Below, one piece after another: positions 28,851 through 41,476 of a stretch of 64,000 nt of DNA. A model generated the notes under the pieces. It did no database searches and was not told the origin of the DNA. It saw nothing but the letters and a program-made list of their open reading frames with translations. Position 1 is the first letter of the stretch, and each line of letters opens with the position of its first letter. The DNA is from Polynucleobacter sp. AM-7D1 (GTDB lineage: Bacteria > Pseudomonadota > Gammaproteobacteria > Burkholderiales > Burkholderiaceae). The position numbers were made by a program, and so were the translations under genes. The stretch is from positions 186,001 through 250,000 of the forward strand of contig NZ_CP061319.1 in assembly GCF_018688455.1 (NCBI RefSeq). The letters are read 5' to 3'.

Positions 28851-28886
28851 TTATTTATGTTAGTTAGCGATAACTAACATAAATAA
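28851..28886 (+). repeat. 16-bp perfect AT-rich hairpin after maeB
   Basis: TTATTTATGTTAGTTA (28851-28866) pairs perfectly with TAACTAACATAAATAA (28871-28886) around a GCGA loop, a GNRA tetraloop in RNA. There is no U run after it, so it is not a standard terminator. It could stabilise the maeB 3' end, or serve as an operator for the barstar gene. Confidence 0.6.
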
Positions 28887-28889
28887 TTA

Positions 28890-28914
28890 TTATATAAATC
28901 AATGGTTTATATAA
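28890..28914 (+). repeat. Second AT-rich hairpin upstream of the barstar gene
   Basis: TTATATAAA (28890-28898) pairs with TTTATATAA (28906-28914), 9 bp around TCAATGG. It is 58 bp before the next start codon, near where its promoter should be, and only 3 bp from the preceding hairpin. Confidence 0.5.
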
Positions 28915-28971
28915 AATGTGCTGTAATTGGGCTTGATTTGATGGCGTGTTAAGGGTAACCTAGCACCCATC

Positions 28972-29592
28972 ATGAATAATCGCTCTGAAAACGGCACTAC
29001 AGTAAGCTTCGACGAACACAGTCGCGCTGAAAGTTGGGATAGTAATGATCGACTTGAAACCGAGTCCTCTGCTGCCAATATATATGCCGAGGGTGGCTTA
29101 TCTCGTTTACAAACCTATGCAGCAAATCAAGTTTCGGGGAAAAAAGTGACAGCTTCTTGGCGTGCCGCTTTGGCCGTTCGCGATGCCGGACCGCCGGCAA
29201 TGTTGCGCAGTGTGCGCCCTAATATTGTGCAATCTATCCGTGCTTTCCGTACTCCTGACCTCCAGGAGGCTGCTACAGAGCTTGGCCAACACTTCATTTA
29301 CGCCAATTGCGCAAATGCAATGACTAAAGGCGAAGTATTGGAAGCGATTGCTATTGCTTATACATTTACCAAGCAACAAGCGAAGAATTTCGATCCTTTG
29401 CTAGATGCTTTGACAACCACGGTTGATAAGTCTGGTCCACAACCAGGTTTCGTTGTAGTGCTCGAAGGCCTGCCTTGTACACAGAAGTTCGACAAAGAGG
29501 CTCGTGAAACTTTACTAGATGTATTTCGTGATGCCGTGGACTTTTGGTCTGAGCGTCGCACACCGTATCGCGTGTTCTACTCTTTTGCCTAA
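28972..29592 (+). CDS. Barstar-family protein with N-terminal extension
   Basis: 206 residues. The C-terminal ~100 (from FIYANCANAMTKGEVLEAIA to YRVFYSFA) follow the barstar fold: strand, KxxxLxxia helix, FGxNFDALxDxL-like KNFDPLLDALTT, and the GFVVVLEGLP strand. Classical barstar (~90 aa) inhibits the RNase barnase; no barnase-like gene is seen here. The first ~100 residues are a polar, Ser/Glu-rich leader and a basic segment without a match I know. The gene sits between maeB and rsmE as in other Burkholderiales. It may act in a non-toxin role; function unknown. Confidence 0.75.
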   Translation: MNNRSENGTTVSFDEHSRAESWDSNDRLETESSAANIYAEGGLSRLQTYAANQVSGKKVTASWRAALAVRDAGPPAMLRSVRPNIVQSIRAFRTPDLQEAATELGQHFIYANCANAMTKGEVLEAIAIAYTFTKQQAKNFDPLLDALTTTVDKSGPQPGFVVVLEGLPCTQKFDKEARETLLDVFRDAVDFWSERRTPYRVFYSFA

Positions 29593-29638
29593 ATCAGTAA
29601 CTCAGTAATTATTAAGCTTAGTACCAAGAAAACAGCAT

Positions 29639-29664
29639 AAATCGCCTCTATTTGAGGCGATTTT
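29639..29664 (+). terminator. Terminator shared by barstar gene and rsmE
   Basis: 10-bp stem AAATCGCCTC / GAGGCGATTT (29639-29648, 29654-29663) with loop TATTT and a short T4 run to 29664. The rsmE stop codon lies within it, so it can end transcripts from both sides. Confidence 0.75.
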
Positions 29665-30409
29665 GCATTTCTGGATCCCAAATGCTGTGAACGGCAGTGA
29701 TCGCCACAATTCCAGCAGTCTCGGTTCGCAATACCCGGTCACCTAGAGAAACAATCTGATATCCAGTGGCTTGAGCTTGAGCCTCTTCCTCTGGAGAATG
29801 CCCACCCTCGGGCCCGATCATCAAAATAATATCCTGCGGTGGACTCTCAATTAATACTGAATACAAGCTTTTGTCAGTATCTGGGCTTAATAGTAGCTTA
29901 AGTGGGGCTTTTTGTGGCTTTTGTAGATAACTTTCAAAACTTTGAACGGGCTCTACTGAAGCTAAAACTGTGCGATCACATTGTTCGCAGGCCGCCTGAA
30001 TAATACCCTCCCAGTGGAGGAGGCGTTTTTGCGCCCGCTCGGCATCGCTAGAGCGCGTCAATTTAATCACTGAGCGCTCGCACTGCAGCGGTGCAATCAC
30101 TTGAGCGCCGGTCTCTATGGCCTTCTCAACGACCCAATCCATCTTGTCGCCACCAGCCAGACCTTGCGCCAAAGTAATGGCATAGGGGCTCTCACGATGG
30201 GTGTCGAGGCGAATATCACTCAACTCTGCTTCCCCAGATTTATTGCTCAGGGAAAGGAGTTTTGCCTGGGCAACTTGGCCTTTGCCATCGAAGATGGGGA
30301 AGAATTCACCAACCTGGATGCGGCGTACCCGCAAATGATGGGCGAGCTCAGGGGTGAGGGTATTTGGCTTTTGGGTTTCCCATGGCCCGGGAAGATAAAA
30401 TTGAGGCAT
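29648..30409 (-). CDS. rsmE: 16S rRNA (uracil1498-N3)-methyltransferase
   Basis: 253-residue SPOUT methyltransferase that modifies U1498 of 16S rRNA. It has an N-terminal PUA-like part (HHLRVRRIQVGEFFPIFDGKG), then EKAIETGAQVIAPLQCERS, and the knot with LMIGPEGGHSPEEEAQA and SLGDRVLRTETAGIVAI. Length is typical. It is divergent from tkt with 43 bp between starts. Confidence 0.97.
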   Translation of the reverse strand: MPQFYLPGPWETQKPNTLTPELAHHLRVRRIQVGEFFPIFDGKGQVAQAKLLSLSNKSGEAELSDIRLDTHRESPYAITLAQGLAGGDKMDWVVEKAIETGAQVIAPLQCERSVIKLTRSSDAERAQKRLLHWEGIIQAACEQCDRTVLASVEPVQSFESYLQKPQKAPLKLLLSPDTDKSLYSVLIESPPQDIILMIGPEGGHSPEEEAQAQATGYQIVSLGDRVLRTETAGIVAITAVHSIWDPEMQNRLK

Positions 30410-30452
30410 TACTGAAATATAGCTAATTAATTTCCTAGAGACCCAATTTACG

Positions 30453-32447
30453 ATGTCAAACCTTCAAATTCGTATGGCAAATGCCATTCGCGCTTTATCC
30501 ATGGATGCAGTTCAACAAGCCAATTCTGGCCACCCTGGAATGCCAATGGGTATGGCTGATATTGCGGTTGGTCTTTGGAATGAGCATTTGCAACATAACC
30601 CAACAGATCCACATTGGATGAATCGCGATCGCTTTGTTTTATCAAACGGTCATGGCTCCATGTTGTTGTATTCCTTATTGCACCTCACGGGTTACGACTT
30701 GCCGATGAGCGAGTTAAAAAATTTCCGTCAATTGCATAGTAAAACTGCTGGCCATCCTGAATATGGAATTACTCCTGGAGTAGAAACAACTACCGGACCA
30801 TTAGGTCAGGGTATTTCAAACGCAGTGGGTATGGCGCTGGCAGAGAAATTATTGGCAGAAGAATTTAATCGCCCTGGCCATGACATTGTTGATCACTACA
30901 CCTATGTATTTTTAGGTGACGGTTGTTTGATGGAGGGCATCAGTCATGAAGTCTGTTCACTAGCCGGCACACTCAAGCTTAATAAGTTGATAGCGCTGTG
31001 GGATGACAACGGCATCTCAATTGATGGCAAGGTCGTTTCTTGGTTTAACGAAGATACGCCAAAGCGTTTTGAGGCATACGGTTGGAATGTGATTCGTGAT
31101 GTTGATGGTCATGATGCAGAGGCTGTATCTACCGCAATCGCTAAAGCGAAGAAGAGTGACAAACCAACCTTGATCTGTTGCAAGACAGCGATTGGTCAAG
31201 GCTCGCCGAATATGGCTGGTAGCGATAAGGTGCATGGCTCCCCATTGGGTGCAGCTGAAATTGCAGCAACCCGTGTTGCATTGAACTGGCCGTATGCCCC
31301 GTTTGAAATTCCAAATGATATTTATGAAGCTTGGGACTTTAAGAAACGCGGTCAAGCTGCTGAGCATGAGTGGAATAAAGAATTCCAAGCCTACAAAAAT
31401 AAATACCCAGAACTGGCTTCTGAATTACAGCGTCGCATGCAAGGTGACTTATCTAAAGATTTCTCTAAAACATTAGATGCTTATTTAAAAACTTGCGAAA
31501 CCAAAGCAGAAACCATTGCTACTCGCAAGGCAAGTCAAAATGCCATCGAGGCATTAGCTCCTGCATTACCGGAATTCATGGGCGGCTCTGCTGACTTAAC
31601 AGGCTCTAATTTAACCAACTGGCCTTCATGCAAAGCGGTGCGTGGTGATCAGTGGGGGAACCACATTAATTACGGTGTGCGCGAGTTTGGTATGAGTGCG
31701 ATCATGAACGGTATTGCTTTACATGGTGGTTACATCCCATTTGGCGGTACGTTCTTAACTTTCTCTGATTACAGTCGTAATGCATTGCGCATGGCTGCAT
31801 TGATGAAGTTGCGTAGCATCTTTGTCTTTACGCATGACTCTATTGGCTTGGGTGAAGACGGCCCAACCCACCAGTCTGTTGAGCACGTAGCAAGCTTGCG
31901 CCTTATTCCAAATCTGATGGTTTGGCGTCCATGTGACACCACTGAGAGTGCGGTTGCATGGGGTGCTGCGATTGAACGTAAGCATGGTCCAAGCGCTTTG
32001 ATTTTCAGTCGTCAAAACTGCCCATTTGTATCGCGCAATAGCCAGCAAGTAAAAGATATTGCACGCGGTGGATATGTCTTGCGTGATCCGAAGAAATCCA
32101 AAATCGATGCAGTGATTATTGCTACGGGATCTGAAATTGCTTTGGCATTACAAACTGCAGAGCGTTTAGAGAATGAAGGTTTTGGAATTCGCGTGGTGTC
32201 AATTCCATCAACTACCGTGTTCGATCAACAAGATGCTGCTTACAAAGCAAAAGTATTGCCGGCTGACGTTCCGCGCATTGCTGTTGAAGCCGGTGTGACT
32301 GATTTCTGGTGGAAGTATGGTTGTGCAGCTGTGCACGGCGTTGATACCTTTGGTGAGTCAGCTCCAGCGCCAGTGCTCTATGAATATTTTGGTTTAACAG
32401 TCGATCAGATTGCTAAAACAGTGAAGCAATGCATCGCAAAGAAATAG
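30453..32447 (+). CDS. tkt: Transketolase
   Basis: 664 residues; thiamine-diphosphate enzyme of the pentose phosphate pathway (and Calvin cycle where present), exchanging two-carbon units between sugar phosphates. Motifs: [36 protein letters not shown], the ThDP/metal motif [13 protein letters not shown]...DDNG, and the Glu-containing [14 protein letters not shown]. Full length. gap follows after 56 bp in the same direction. Confidence 0.98.
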   Translation: MSNLQIRMANAIRALSMDAVQQANSGHPGMPMGMADIAVGLWNEHLQHNPTDPHWMNRDRFVLSNGHGSMLLYSLLHLTGYDLPMSELKNFRQLHSKTAGHPEYGITPGVETTTGPLGQGISNAVGMALAEKLLAEEFNRPGHDIVDHYTYVFLGDGCLMEGISHEVCSLAGTLKLNKLIALWDDNGISIDGKVVSWFNEDTPKRFEAYGWNVIRDVDGHDAEAVSTAIAKAKKSDKPTLICCKTAIGQGSPNMAGSDKVHGSPLGAAEIAATRVALNWPYAPFEIPNDIYEAWDFKKRGQAAEHEWNKEFQAYKNKYPELASELQRRMQGDLSKDFSKTLDAYLKTCETKAETIATRKASQNAIEALAPALPEFMGGSADLTGSNLTNWPSCKAVRGDQWGNHINYGVREFGMSAIMNGIALHGGYIPFGGTFLTFSDYSRNALRMAALMKLRSIFVFTHDSIGLGEDGPTHQSVEHVASLRLIPNLMVWRPCDTTESAVAWGAAIERKHGPSALIFSRQNCPFVSRNSQQVKDIARGGYVLRDPKKSKIDAVIIATGSEIALALQTAERLENEGFGIRVVSIPSTTVFDQQDAAYKAKVLPADVPRIAVEAGVTDFWWKYGCAAVHGVDTFGESAPAPVLYEYFGLTVDQIAKTVKQCIAKK

Positions 32448-32503
32448 AAAAGACAAGAAGCAAAGTATCGATTTAAGAATTCAAAATTAGCAAGGGGAAT
32501 GGA

Positions 32504-33532
32504 ATGACAATTCGTGTCGCAATTAACGGTTATGGCCGTATTGGCCGCATGGTCTTACGTGCATTGTATGAAGATCAAGTCAATGGCAAACCAAGACGTG
32601 ATATCAAAATCGTGGCGATTAATGCTATGGGCGATATCGATATCAATGCACACTTAACGCAATATGATTCTGCGCACGGTCGTTTTCCTGCTGAAGTAAA
32701 AGTAGATGGTGATTGCATGGTAGTTAATGGCGATCGCATCAAAATGTTCTCGACCCGCAATCCTTTAGAAACACCTTGGGGTGAGTTGGGTGTGGACTTG
32801 GTGCTCGAGTGCTCCGGCAAGTTCACCTCAAAAGAAAAAGCCATGGTGCATATCTCTCAGGGCGCGAAGAAAGTATTGATCTCTGCTCCCGGTGAAAAAG
32901 ATGTGGATGTCACAATTGTTTACGGTGTAAATCAGCAAGTTCTCAAACCAGGCGACGTCGTGGTTTCTAACGCGAGCTGCACGACTAACTGTTTAGCGCC
33001 TTTGGTTAAGCCATTGCTGGAAAAAATTGGCATCGAGTCAGGCTTGATGACAACGATTCATGCATTTACAAATGACCAGGTTCTGACTGACGTGTATCAC
33101 AAGGATATGCGCCGTGCGCGTTCTGCTGTGAGCAGCATGATTCCAACCAAGACCGGTGCTGCAAAAGCGGTTGGTTTGGTGTTGCCAGCTTTGGCGGGAC
33201 GCTTTGATGGTTTTGCAATGCGCGTGCCCGTTATTAACGTTTCTGTCGTAGATTTAACCTTTGCTGCCAGCCGCGCTACTAGCGTGGACGAAGTGAACTC
33301 TATCCTCAAAACAGCGAGCGAGGGCGAATTGAAGGGTATTTTGGGTTTCAATACATTGCCTCTGGTGTCAATTGACTTCAATCACGATCCACGCCCAAGT
33401 ATTTATGACGCTTCCCAGACTCGCGTGTCAACAGACGGCAAGTTGGTCAAAGTCTTGGCTTGGTACGACAACGAGTGGGGCTATTCAGTCCAAATGCTTA
33501 ATGCCGCTGAAGCATTGATGGCTGTAAAGTAA
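32504..33532 (+). CDS. gap: Glyceraldehyde-3-phosphate dehydrogenase, type I
   Basis: 342 residues. NAD(P) motif INGYGRIGR (7-15), catalytic C159 in [12 protein letters not shown], His in [10 protein letters not shown], and the C-terminal [12 protein letters not shown]. In NAD-specific enzymes an Asp follows the second strand (AINDL); here residue 41 is Ala (VAINAMGD). The same change is known in NADP-using GapB of Bacillus, so dual or NADP use is possible. It follows tkt and is ended by a strong hairpin; pgk is not in the window. Confidence 0.97.
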   Translation: MTIRVAINGYGRIGRMVLRALYEDQVNGKPRRDIKIVAINAMGDIDINAHLTQYDSAHGRFPAEVKVDGDCMVVNGDRIKMFSTRNPLETPWGELGVDLVLECSGKFTSKEKAMVHISQGAKKVLISAPGEKDVDVTIVYGVNQQVLKPGDVVVSNASCTTNCLAPLVKPLLEKIGIESGLMTTIHAFTNDQVLTDVYHKDMRRARSAVSSMIPTKTGAAKAVGLVLPALAGRFDGFAMRVPVINVSVVDLTFAASRATSVDEVNSILKTASEGELKGILGFNTLPLVSIDFNHDPRPSIYDASQTRVSTDGKLVKVLAWYDNEWGYSVQMLNAAEALMAVK

Positions 33533-33585
33533 GTAATTGATGGGGTTTTATGGCTAAAAGAGCTTAAAATCTTACTTTGTAGTTC

Positions 33586-33612
33586 AAAAAGACCTCAATT
33601 GAGGTCTTTTTT
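33586..33612 (+). terminator. Bidirectional terminator between gap and fur
   Basis: 11-bp stem AAAAAGACCTC / GAGGTCTTTTT (33586-33596, 33601-33611) with loop AATT and T runs on both strands. It lies between convergent gap and fur. Confidence 0.92.
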
Positions 33613-33638
33613 CATTATCTGAGCTTATCTTTCAAAGA

Positions 33639-34097
33639 TTAGACTTTTAATTTATTGCGGCAATTCTTCTTTTGGCAGTGGCCATACATCGCTAAAGAGT
33701 GCTCCTGGAGCTTAAAGCCCAGGTTTTTGGCAATATCGCGCTGCCTTTTCTCAATTGCCTCATCGACAAACTCTTCAACATGGCCGCAATCCAGGCAAAC
33801 CAAATGATCATGGTGCTGACCCTCATTTAGCTCATAAATAGCCCTGCCATCCCCTTTGCTTGACTCAAAATGACTGCGGAGCAAGAGCCCTGCCTGTTCA
33901 AACTGGGTGAGTACCCGATAAACCGTGGCTAAACCAATTTCTTTGTCATCCTTAGCTAGGGCCATAAAGACATCTTCGGCGCTAAAGTGCGTGCCACTAT
34001 TTTGATGAAAAAAGTCCAGGATTTTCATGCGTGGACCGGTTGCCTTGAGGCCAATGTCGCGTAAATCTGCTGGAGTCGGATTTTGGTTCATATTCAT
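33639..34097 (-). CDS. fur: Ferric uptake regulator Fur
   Basis: About 152 residues; iron-responsive repressor. Winged helix (residues ~10-90: FSAEDVFMALAKDD, LATVYRVLTQFEQAGLL), then the metal-binding dimerisation domain with EGQHHDHLVCLDCGHVEEF and a C-terminal C-x4-C (CQKKNC). The frame is open to 34142, but that would overlap the bamE start. MNMNQNPTPADLRDIGLKAT at 34097 (or the Met two codons on, 34091) fits the family. Divergent from bamE, with 43 bp between starts, so the promoters must overlap. Confidence 0.96.
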   Translation of the reverse strand: MNMNQNPTPADLRDIGLKATGPRMKILDFFHQNSGTHFSAEDVFMALAKDDKEIGLATVYRVLTQFEQAGLLLRSHFESSKGDGRAIYELNEGQHHDHLVCLDCGHVEEFVDEAIEKRQRDIAKNLGFKLQEHSLAMYGHCQKKNCRNKLKV

Positions 34098-34140
34098 GGG
34101 TTTGGGAGCTAAAATCAATGTCTTAATGATACGGCCTGCC

Positions 34141-34860
34141 ATGCAAAATTGCCCTCAACTGTTTACCCGTCTATTGAACTCCATTTTTGGGGCTCTTGAC
34201 CTTGCTCGATCAGGGCTGGTTATTGTTGCTGTGAGTTCAGTAATGATCGCTACGGGCTGCACCAGCGCCGTTGATGACACGCAACGCGCCTGGATGAATA
34301 AAGTCTTTAGACCTTATGTTCCTGATGTGGTGCAAGGCAACTTTATTTCTAGCGAGCAATACGCCAAGCTCTCAGTGGGCCAAAGTCGCGAACAAGTCCG
34401 TCAAATTTTGGGCACACCTTTACTGGCTAGTTATTTCCATGCCAATCGCTGGGACTACGTTTTTGAATTTAAGCGTGCTGGTCAGCAAATGAGTAAAGAG
34501 CGTCGTGTCACTGTATTTTTCGAGGGCGATAAATTGGTGAAGTTCCAAGGCGATGCCTTACCAACCGAGGTTGAATTGGTTGCTGAGATTGATGGCTATG
34601 CAAAAACCAAGCGCTCATTCTGGGATGTCATGACCGGATCAAATAAACCCCCGGTAACCCCGCCTTTGCAGCAGCCAGAGTTGCTGGTGCCTAGCCCAAC
34701 AAATAACCTGCCTGCTGGCGCGCCAGTTCCTGCGGCTCCTGCAAGTAGTTCTTTTTGGGACTTTTTTAGCTTCTCAAAAAAATCGTCAGATGCCCAGCCT
34801 GAGCCCCAACCCTTAGGCCCAGGCACTCTCAATATTCCGCAGGCTACTGAAGCGAAGTAA
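34141..34860 (+). CDS. bamE: Outer membrane assembly lipoprotein BamE
   Basis: 239 residues. A signal sequence ending in a lipobox (SVMIATGC, Cys at about 40) and the SmpA/OmlA domain (LSVGQSREQVRQILGTP, WDYVFEFKR, VTVFFEGDKLVKFQGD). It is part of the BAM complex inserting beta-barrel proteins. The family is usually 110-180 residues; here a Pro/Ser/Ala-rich tail of ~75 residues with an aromatic patch (FWDFFSFSKK) is added. The frame is open further upstream, but Met at 34141 gives a proper signal peptide. Divergent pairing with fur is conserved in proteobacteria. Confidence 0.93.
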   Translation: MQNCPQLFTRLLNSIFGALDLARSGLVIVAVSSVMIATGCTSAVDDTQRAWMNKVFRPYVPDVVQGNFISSEQYAKLSVGQSREQVRQILGTPLLASYFHANRWDYVFEFKRAGQQMSKERRVTVFFEGDKLVKFQGDALPTEVELVAEIDGYAKTKRSFWDVMTGSNKPPVTPPLQQPELLVPSPTNNLPAGAPVPAAPASSSFWDFFSFSKKSSDAQPEPQPLGPGTLNIPQATEAK

Positions 34861-34924
34861 AGATAAAGTTGTATTGATGTCGAATGATTTTTTCGACAAC
34901 CTTGAATAAGAAACGAAGATACAA

Positions 34925-35728
34925 ATGATGAAAATCGCAATTGCTGGTGCAACCGGCCGCATGGGAAAAATGTTAATCGAGGCTGTGCTCAATTGCGCAG
35001 ATGCTGAGCTCGTGGGCGCGCTTGAGCATGAGTCTTGCTCGCTGTTAGGTGAAGATGCTGGCGCATTCTTAGGTAAAAAAACTGGCGTAACTATTACATC
35101 GGATATTTCAAAGGCTTTGAATGGTGCTGAGTTCTTAATTGACTTCACACGACCAGAAGGAACGATGGCTCACTTAGCTGTGGCGCAAAAGACGGGCAGC
35201 AAAATGATTATTGGTACCACTGGTTTGAGCTCAGAACAAATTGGTAGTCTGAAAAAAGCATCTGCCAATTTAGCGATCGTATTTGCGCCAAATATGAGTG
35301 TGGGTGTCAATGCGACATTTAAGTTGCTAGAGATTGCTGCCAAGATGTTGAACGAGGGTTACGACATTGAAATCATTGAAGCGCACCATCGCCATAAGGT
35401 AGATGCCCCATCAGGTACGGCACTGCGAATGGGTGAAGTGATTGCAGATGCGCTTGGTGAGAAATTAGATGATGTAGCTGTGTATGCTCGCGAAGGCCAT
35501 ACCGGCGAGCGCAAAGCTGGCTCAATTGGTTTTGCCACTATTCGTGGTGGAGATATTGTGGGTGATCACACTGTCTTATTTGCAGGCGAGGGTGAGCGCA
35601 TTGAGATTAGCCATAAGTCTTCTAGCCGCCAATCTTATGCGCAAGGATCATTGCGTGCCGCACGTTTCTTGCAGGCTCAGAATTCCGGCTTGTATGACAT
35701 GCAAGATGTTCTTGGCCTGCGTAAGTAA
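34925..35728 (+). CDS. dapB: 4-hydroxy-tetrahydrodipicolinate reductase
   Basis: 267 residues; lysine/DAP pathway. Cofactor motif [14 protein letters not shown] (8-21), [25 protein letters not shown] and the catalytic [16 protein letters not shown] with the His-His and Lys residues. It supplies meso-DAP used by Mpl and peptidoglycan synthesis. Lies 64 bp after bamE and 49 bp before leuS, same strand. Confidence 0.98.
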   Translation: MMKIAIAGATGRMGKMLIEAVLNCADAELVGALEHESCSLLGEDAGAFLGKKTGVTITSDISKALNGAEFLIDFTRPEGTMAHLAVAQKTGSKMIIGTTGLSSEQIGSLKKASANLAIVFAPNMSVGVNATFKLLEIAAKMLNEGYDIEIIEAHHRHKVDAPSGTALRMGEVIADALGEKLDDVAVYAREGHTGERKAGSIGFATIRGGDIVGDHTVLFAGEGERIEISHKSSSRQSYAQGSLRAARFLQAQNSGLYDMQDVLGLRK

Positions 35729-35777
35729 AAAACAAGTAAGTTGAGTAAATCAGAATAGAAGAAAAGAGTTGTATTGA

Positions 35778-38450
<2,673 letters not shown>

Positions 38451-38485
38451 ATACTTGCAAATTACTTTGAATAGAAACTAAACAC

Positions 38486-39013
38486 ATGCGCGTAAATCAA
38501 CTTCGACGTACTCTGCTTGGGTTTCTCGCTCTAGCCCCAGTCAGCGGGCTGATCGCCTGTGGCTACCGCTTACGTGGCATGGTGGATTTGCCCTACAAAG
38601 TCATCGCGATTACTGGTAGCCCATCACCCCCTCTGAGAACGGATCTACAGACAGCTATCTTGACTGGTACTGATGCAAAGGTGGCCATCAACCCTAAAGA
38701 TGCTGACCTTACTTTAGAAATCACGAGCGATCTGAATGGTCGTGAGATCTTGGCTTATAACTCGAATGGTCAAGTTTCTGCCTATCGCTTAAATATACGT
38801 GTTGGGTTTAGGGCTTATGACAATACTGGGGCAGATGTCGTACCCGAAGCAGAAATTTATATGACTCGTGATATGGACTTCTCGGTATCGACTGTTTTGG
38901 CAACCGATGTCCAAATGCAACAATTTCTGTCTTTGATGCGTCGAGATCTTGCTGTGCAAATTCTGCGTCGTGTTGCTGCAACTGCCCGAGCTCCACGGCC
39001 TAAAAGTTTTTAA
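38486..39013 (+). CDS. lptE: LPS-assembly lipoprotein LptE
   Basis: 175 residues. Signal sequence with lipobox SGLIAC (Cys at 25), then GYRLRGMVDLPYKVIAITG and DLTLEITSDLNGREILAYN typical of LptE/RlpB. It plugs and folds the LptD barrel that delivers LPS to the cell surface. Position between leuS and holA is diagnostic. 35 bp after leuS and 19 bp before holA. Confidence 0.95.
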   Translation: MRVNQLRRTLLGFLALAPVSGLIACGYRLRGMVDLPYKVIAITGSPSPPLRTDLQTAILTGTDAKVAINPKDADLTLEITSDLNGREILAYNSNGQVSAYRLNIRVGFRAYDNTGADVVPEAEIYMTRDMDFSVSTVLATDVQMQQFLSLMRRDLAVQILRRVAATARAPRPKSF

Positions 39014-39032
39014 AGAATGACGATCCAATCGC

Positions 39033-40094
39033 ATGGTTAAGAGCGATGCCCTACAGGTTCACTTGAAGTCTCTGAATTCAGTCGCTTCATTAAAGCCCCT
39101 GTACATATTTAGTGGTGATGAGCCTCTCCTCATGATGGAGGCGATGGATCAATTACGTGCCACTGCGAAAAAAATGGGTTACACCGACCGTGAAGTTTTA
39201 TTGCAAGAGCGCGGGTTTGATTGGACCGCCTTATTAAGTGCGGGCCAAACTATGTCTTTGTTCGGAGATAAGCGCTGGGTTGAGTTACGTATACCAATAG
39301 GTAAGCCTGGCCGCGATGGTGCGGACGCACTCAAGCAGTTCTCCGCTCAAATCGAGTCTCAGCCAGTTGGACCCGAGGGGCCGGATACGATTTTTTGCAT
39401 CATCCTGCCTAAATTGGATGGCAAGACTAAAACTTCTGCTTGGTTTACTGCTTTGGATGAAGCAGGTATGGCGATTCAGTTGGATTCCTTGGATCGCAGT
39501 CAATTGCCGCAATGGATTGCGGGACGACTCAAGAAGCAGGGTCAAGAAGTGCAGTCAGGTCCAGATGGGCAGCGTGCCTTGGCTTTCATTGCTGAGCAGG
39601 TAGAGGGAAATCTTATTGCCGCTCATCAAGAAATTCAGAAGCTGGGTTTATTGCATCCTGCTGGCGTACTTACCGAGGAACAAATTCGGTCAGCAATCCT
39701 GAAGGTGGCTCGCTATAACGTTTTTGAACTAACTGAAGCGATGTTGGCTGGTGATCTGCCTCGCCTCAATCGCATGCTAGACGGCCTCAAAGGCGAGGGT
39801 GAGCCTTTGGTTTTAATTCTGTGGAGCGTAACTGAAGAGCTTCGGATACTATCGAAACTAAAGGCAGCAAGCGATGCTGGAGAGTCTGTGCAGAACTTAA
39901 TGCGCACTAACCGCATTTGGGGCAATAAAGAGCGTTTATATCCGATGGCCTTAAAACGGGTGCAGCCTTTAAAGTTGCGCAGAGCAATGCAGCTAGCTGC
40001 AGGTTTAGATCGTCAGGCTAAGGGATTGCATGCGGCGGAATTGCCAGCAGATCCTTGGGATGGCTTGCGTTTAGTAGGCAATTTATTGCGCTAG
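39033..40094 (+). CDS. holA: DNA polymerase III delta subunit
   Basis: 353 residues; clamp-loader subunit that opens the sliding clamp. LKPLYIFSGDEPLLMMEAMDQLRA near the start, the LDSLDRSQLPQWIAGRLKKQ segment, and the C-terminal AMQLAAGLDRQAKGLHAAEL collar region follow the family. It is preceded by lptE as in E. coli and other proteobacteria. Confidence 0.96.
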   Translation: MVKSDALQVHLKSLNSVASLKPLYIFSGDEPLLMMEAMDQLRATAKKMGYTDREVLLQERGFDWTALLSAGQTMSLFGDKRWVELRIPIGKPGRDGADALKQFSAQIESQPVGPEGPDTIFCIILPKLDGKTKTSAWFTALDEAGMAIQLDSLDRSQLPQWIAGRLKKQGQEVQSGPDGQRALAFIAEQVEGNLIAAHQEIQKLGLLHPAGVLTEEQIRSAILKVARYNVFELTEAMLAGDLPRLNRMLDGLKGEGEPLVLILWSVTEELRILSKLKAASDAGESVQNLMRTNRIWGNKERLYPMALKRVQPLKLRRAMQLAAGLDRQAKGLHAAELPADPWDGLRLVGNLLR

Positions 40095-40127
40095 ATACAT
40101 CAATATTAATTTTGACATACTAAATAT

Positions 40128-41414
40128 ATGAGTAATTCAACAAATACCATTCAGCAAATGATGCAAGATATTGGCCGACGTGCTCGTCACGCATCACGCT
40201 CAATGGCGCGGGCATCTAGCGAACAGAAAAATAAAGCCTTATTGCATATCGCCAAGTTGGTTCGTGAGCGTTCTGAAGAAATTTTGCGAGTAAATGGGCT
40301 TGATGTTGCTCGCTCAAAAACTAACGGTCAAGATGCCGCCTTTATTGACCGTCTCACTATGACTCCCAAGACGATTGAGTCTATGGCCTTGGGTTTAGAG
40401 CAAATTGTTTCTTTGGAAGATCCGATTGGCAAAATAACGCCATTGCAAAAACAGGCCTCTGGTATTGAACTCGGTCAGATGCGTGTTCCGCTCGGTGTGA
40501 TTGGTATTATTTATGAGTCTCGTCCAAATGTGACAATTGATGCCGCAGCTCTTTGCTTAAAGTCAGGTAATGCGGTGATTTTGCGTGGTGGCTCAGAGGC
40601 GATTGACTCAAATGCCTTATTGGCGCAATTGATTCAAGAAGGCTTAGATGCGGCTAATTTGCCAATGGATGCAGTTCAGGTTGTGACCACTACAGATCGT
40701 GCCGCTGTCGGTGAAATGATCACCATGACTGAATATATTGATGTGATAGTGCCACGCGGTGGCAAGAGTTTGATCGCCCGCCTCATGGCAGAGGCACGTG
40801 TGCCGATGATTAAGCATTTGGATGGAATTTGTCATACCTATATTGATGCTGGCGCAGATATCGCGATGGCGATTAAGGTTTGCGATAACGCCAAGACCCA
40901 GCGCTATGCCCCTTGCAATGCGATGGAAACACTCCTGGTCAACAAAACCATTGCACCTCAAGTCTTGCCAGCGCTTTGTAAGATCTACCAAGAGAAGGGT
41001 GTGGAATTACGTGTTGATGACCAAACCCGAAATACTCTTGAGGCGGCGGGTTTTAAAGACTTAGTCAATGCCACTGAAGAGGATTGGCAAACAGAATATT
41101 TAGCGCCAATTTTGTCGATTAAGACGGTTGCGGATATGGATGAGGCAATGGGTCATATTGAGCAATATGGCAGTAAGCATACTGATGCCATCATTACTAA
41201 CAATCAAGCGCAAGCGAATCGCTTTTTGCGTGAGGTTGATAGTGCCAGCGTGATGGTCAATGCCAGCACGCGTTTTGCCGATGGTTTTGAATATGGTCTG
41301 GGCGCAGAGATCGGTATTTCTAACGATAAATTACATGCTCGTGGCCCTGTAGGTTTAGATGGTTTGACTTCCCTCAAATACATCGTCATGGGTCATGGCG
41401 AAATTCGTACTTAA
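40128..41414 (+). CDS. proA: Gamma-glutamyl phosphate reductase
   Basis: 428 residues; proline biosynthesis, reducing gamma-glutamyl phosphate to the semialdehyde with NADPH. ALDH-like fold with [45 protein letters not shown] and catalytic Cys in [12 protein letters not shown]. proB is not in the window. Fourth gene of the leuS string. Confidence 0.98.
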   Translation: MSNSTNTIQQMMQDIGRRARHASRSMARASSEQKNKALLHIAKLVRERSEEILRVNGLDVARSKTNGQDAAFIDRLTMTPKTIESMALGLEQIVSLEDPIGKITPLQKQASGIELGQMRVPLGVIGIIYESRPNVTIDAAALCLKSGNAVILRGGSEAIDSNALLAQLIQEGLDAANLPMDAVQVVTTTDRAAVGEMITMTEYIDVIVPRGGKSLIARLMAEARVPMIKHLDGICHTYIDAGADIAMAIKVCDNAKTQRYAPCNAMETLLVNKTIAPQVLPALCKIYQEKGVELRVDDQTRNTLEAAGFKDLVNATEEDWQTEYLAPILSIKTVADMDEAMGHIEQYGSKHTDAIITNNQAQANRFLREVDSASVMVNASTRFADGFEYGLGAEIGISNDKLHARGPVGLDGLTSLKYIVMGHGEIRT

Positions 41415-41476
41415 ATGCGTACTTAATCAATCCCGATTCAAGAACGATAAAAAATACCTAACGGAGACTATTCAAC

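Noticed and set aside
34098..34142. Longer Fur N-terminus
   Set aside because: Would overlap bamE's start; Fur orthologs begin near MNQNPTPADLRD.
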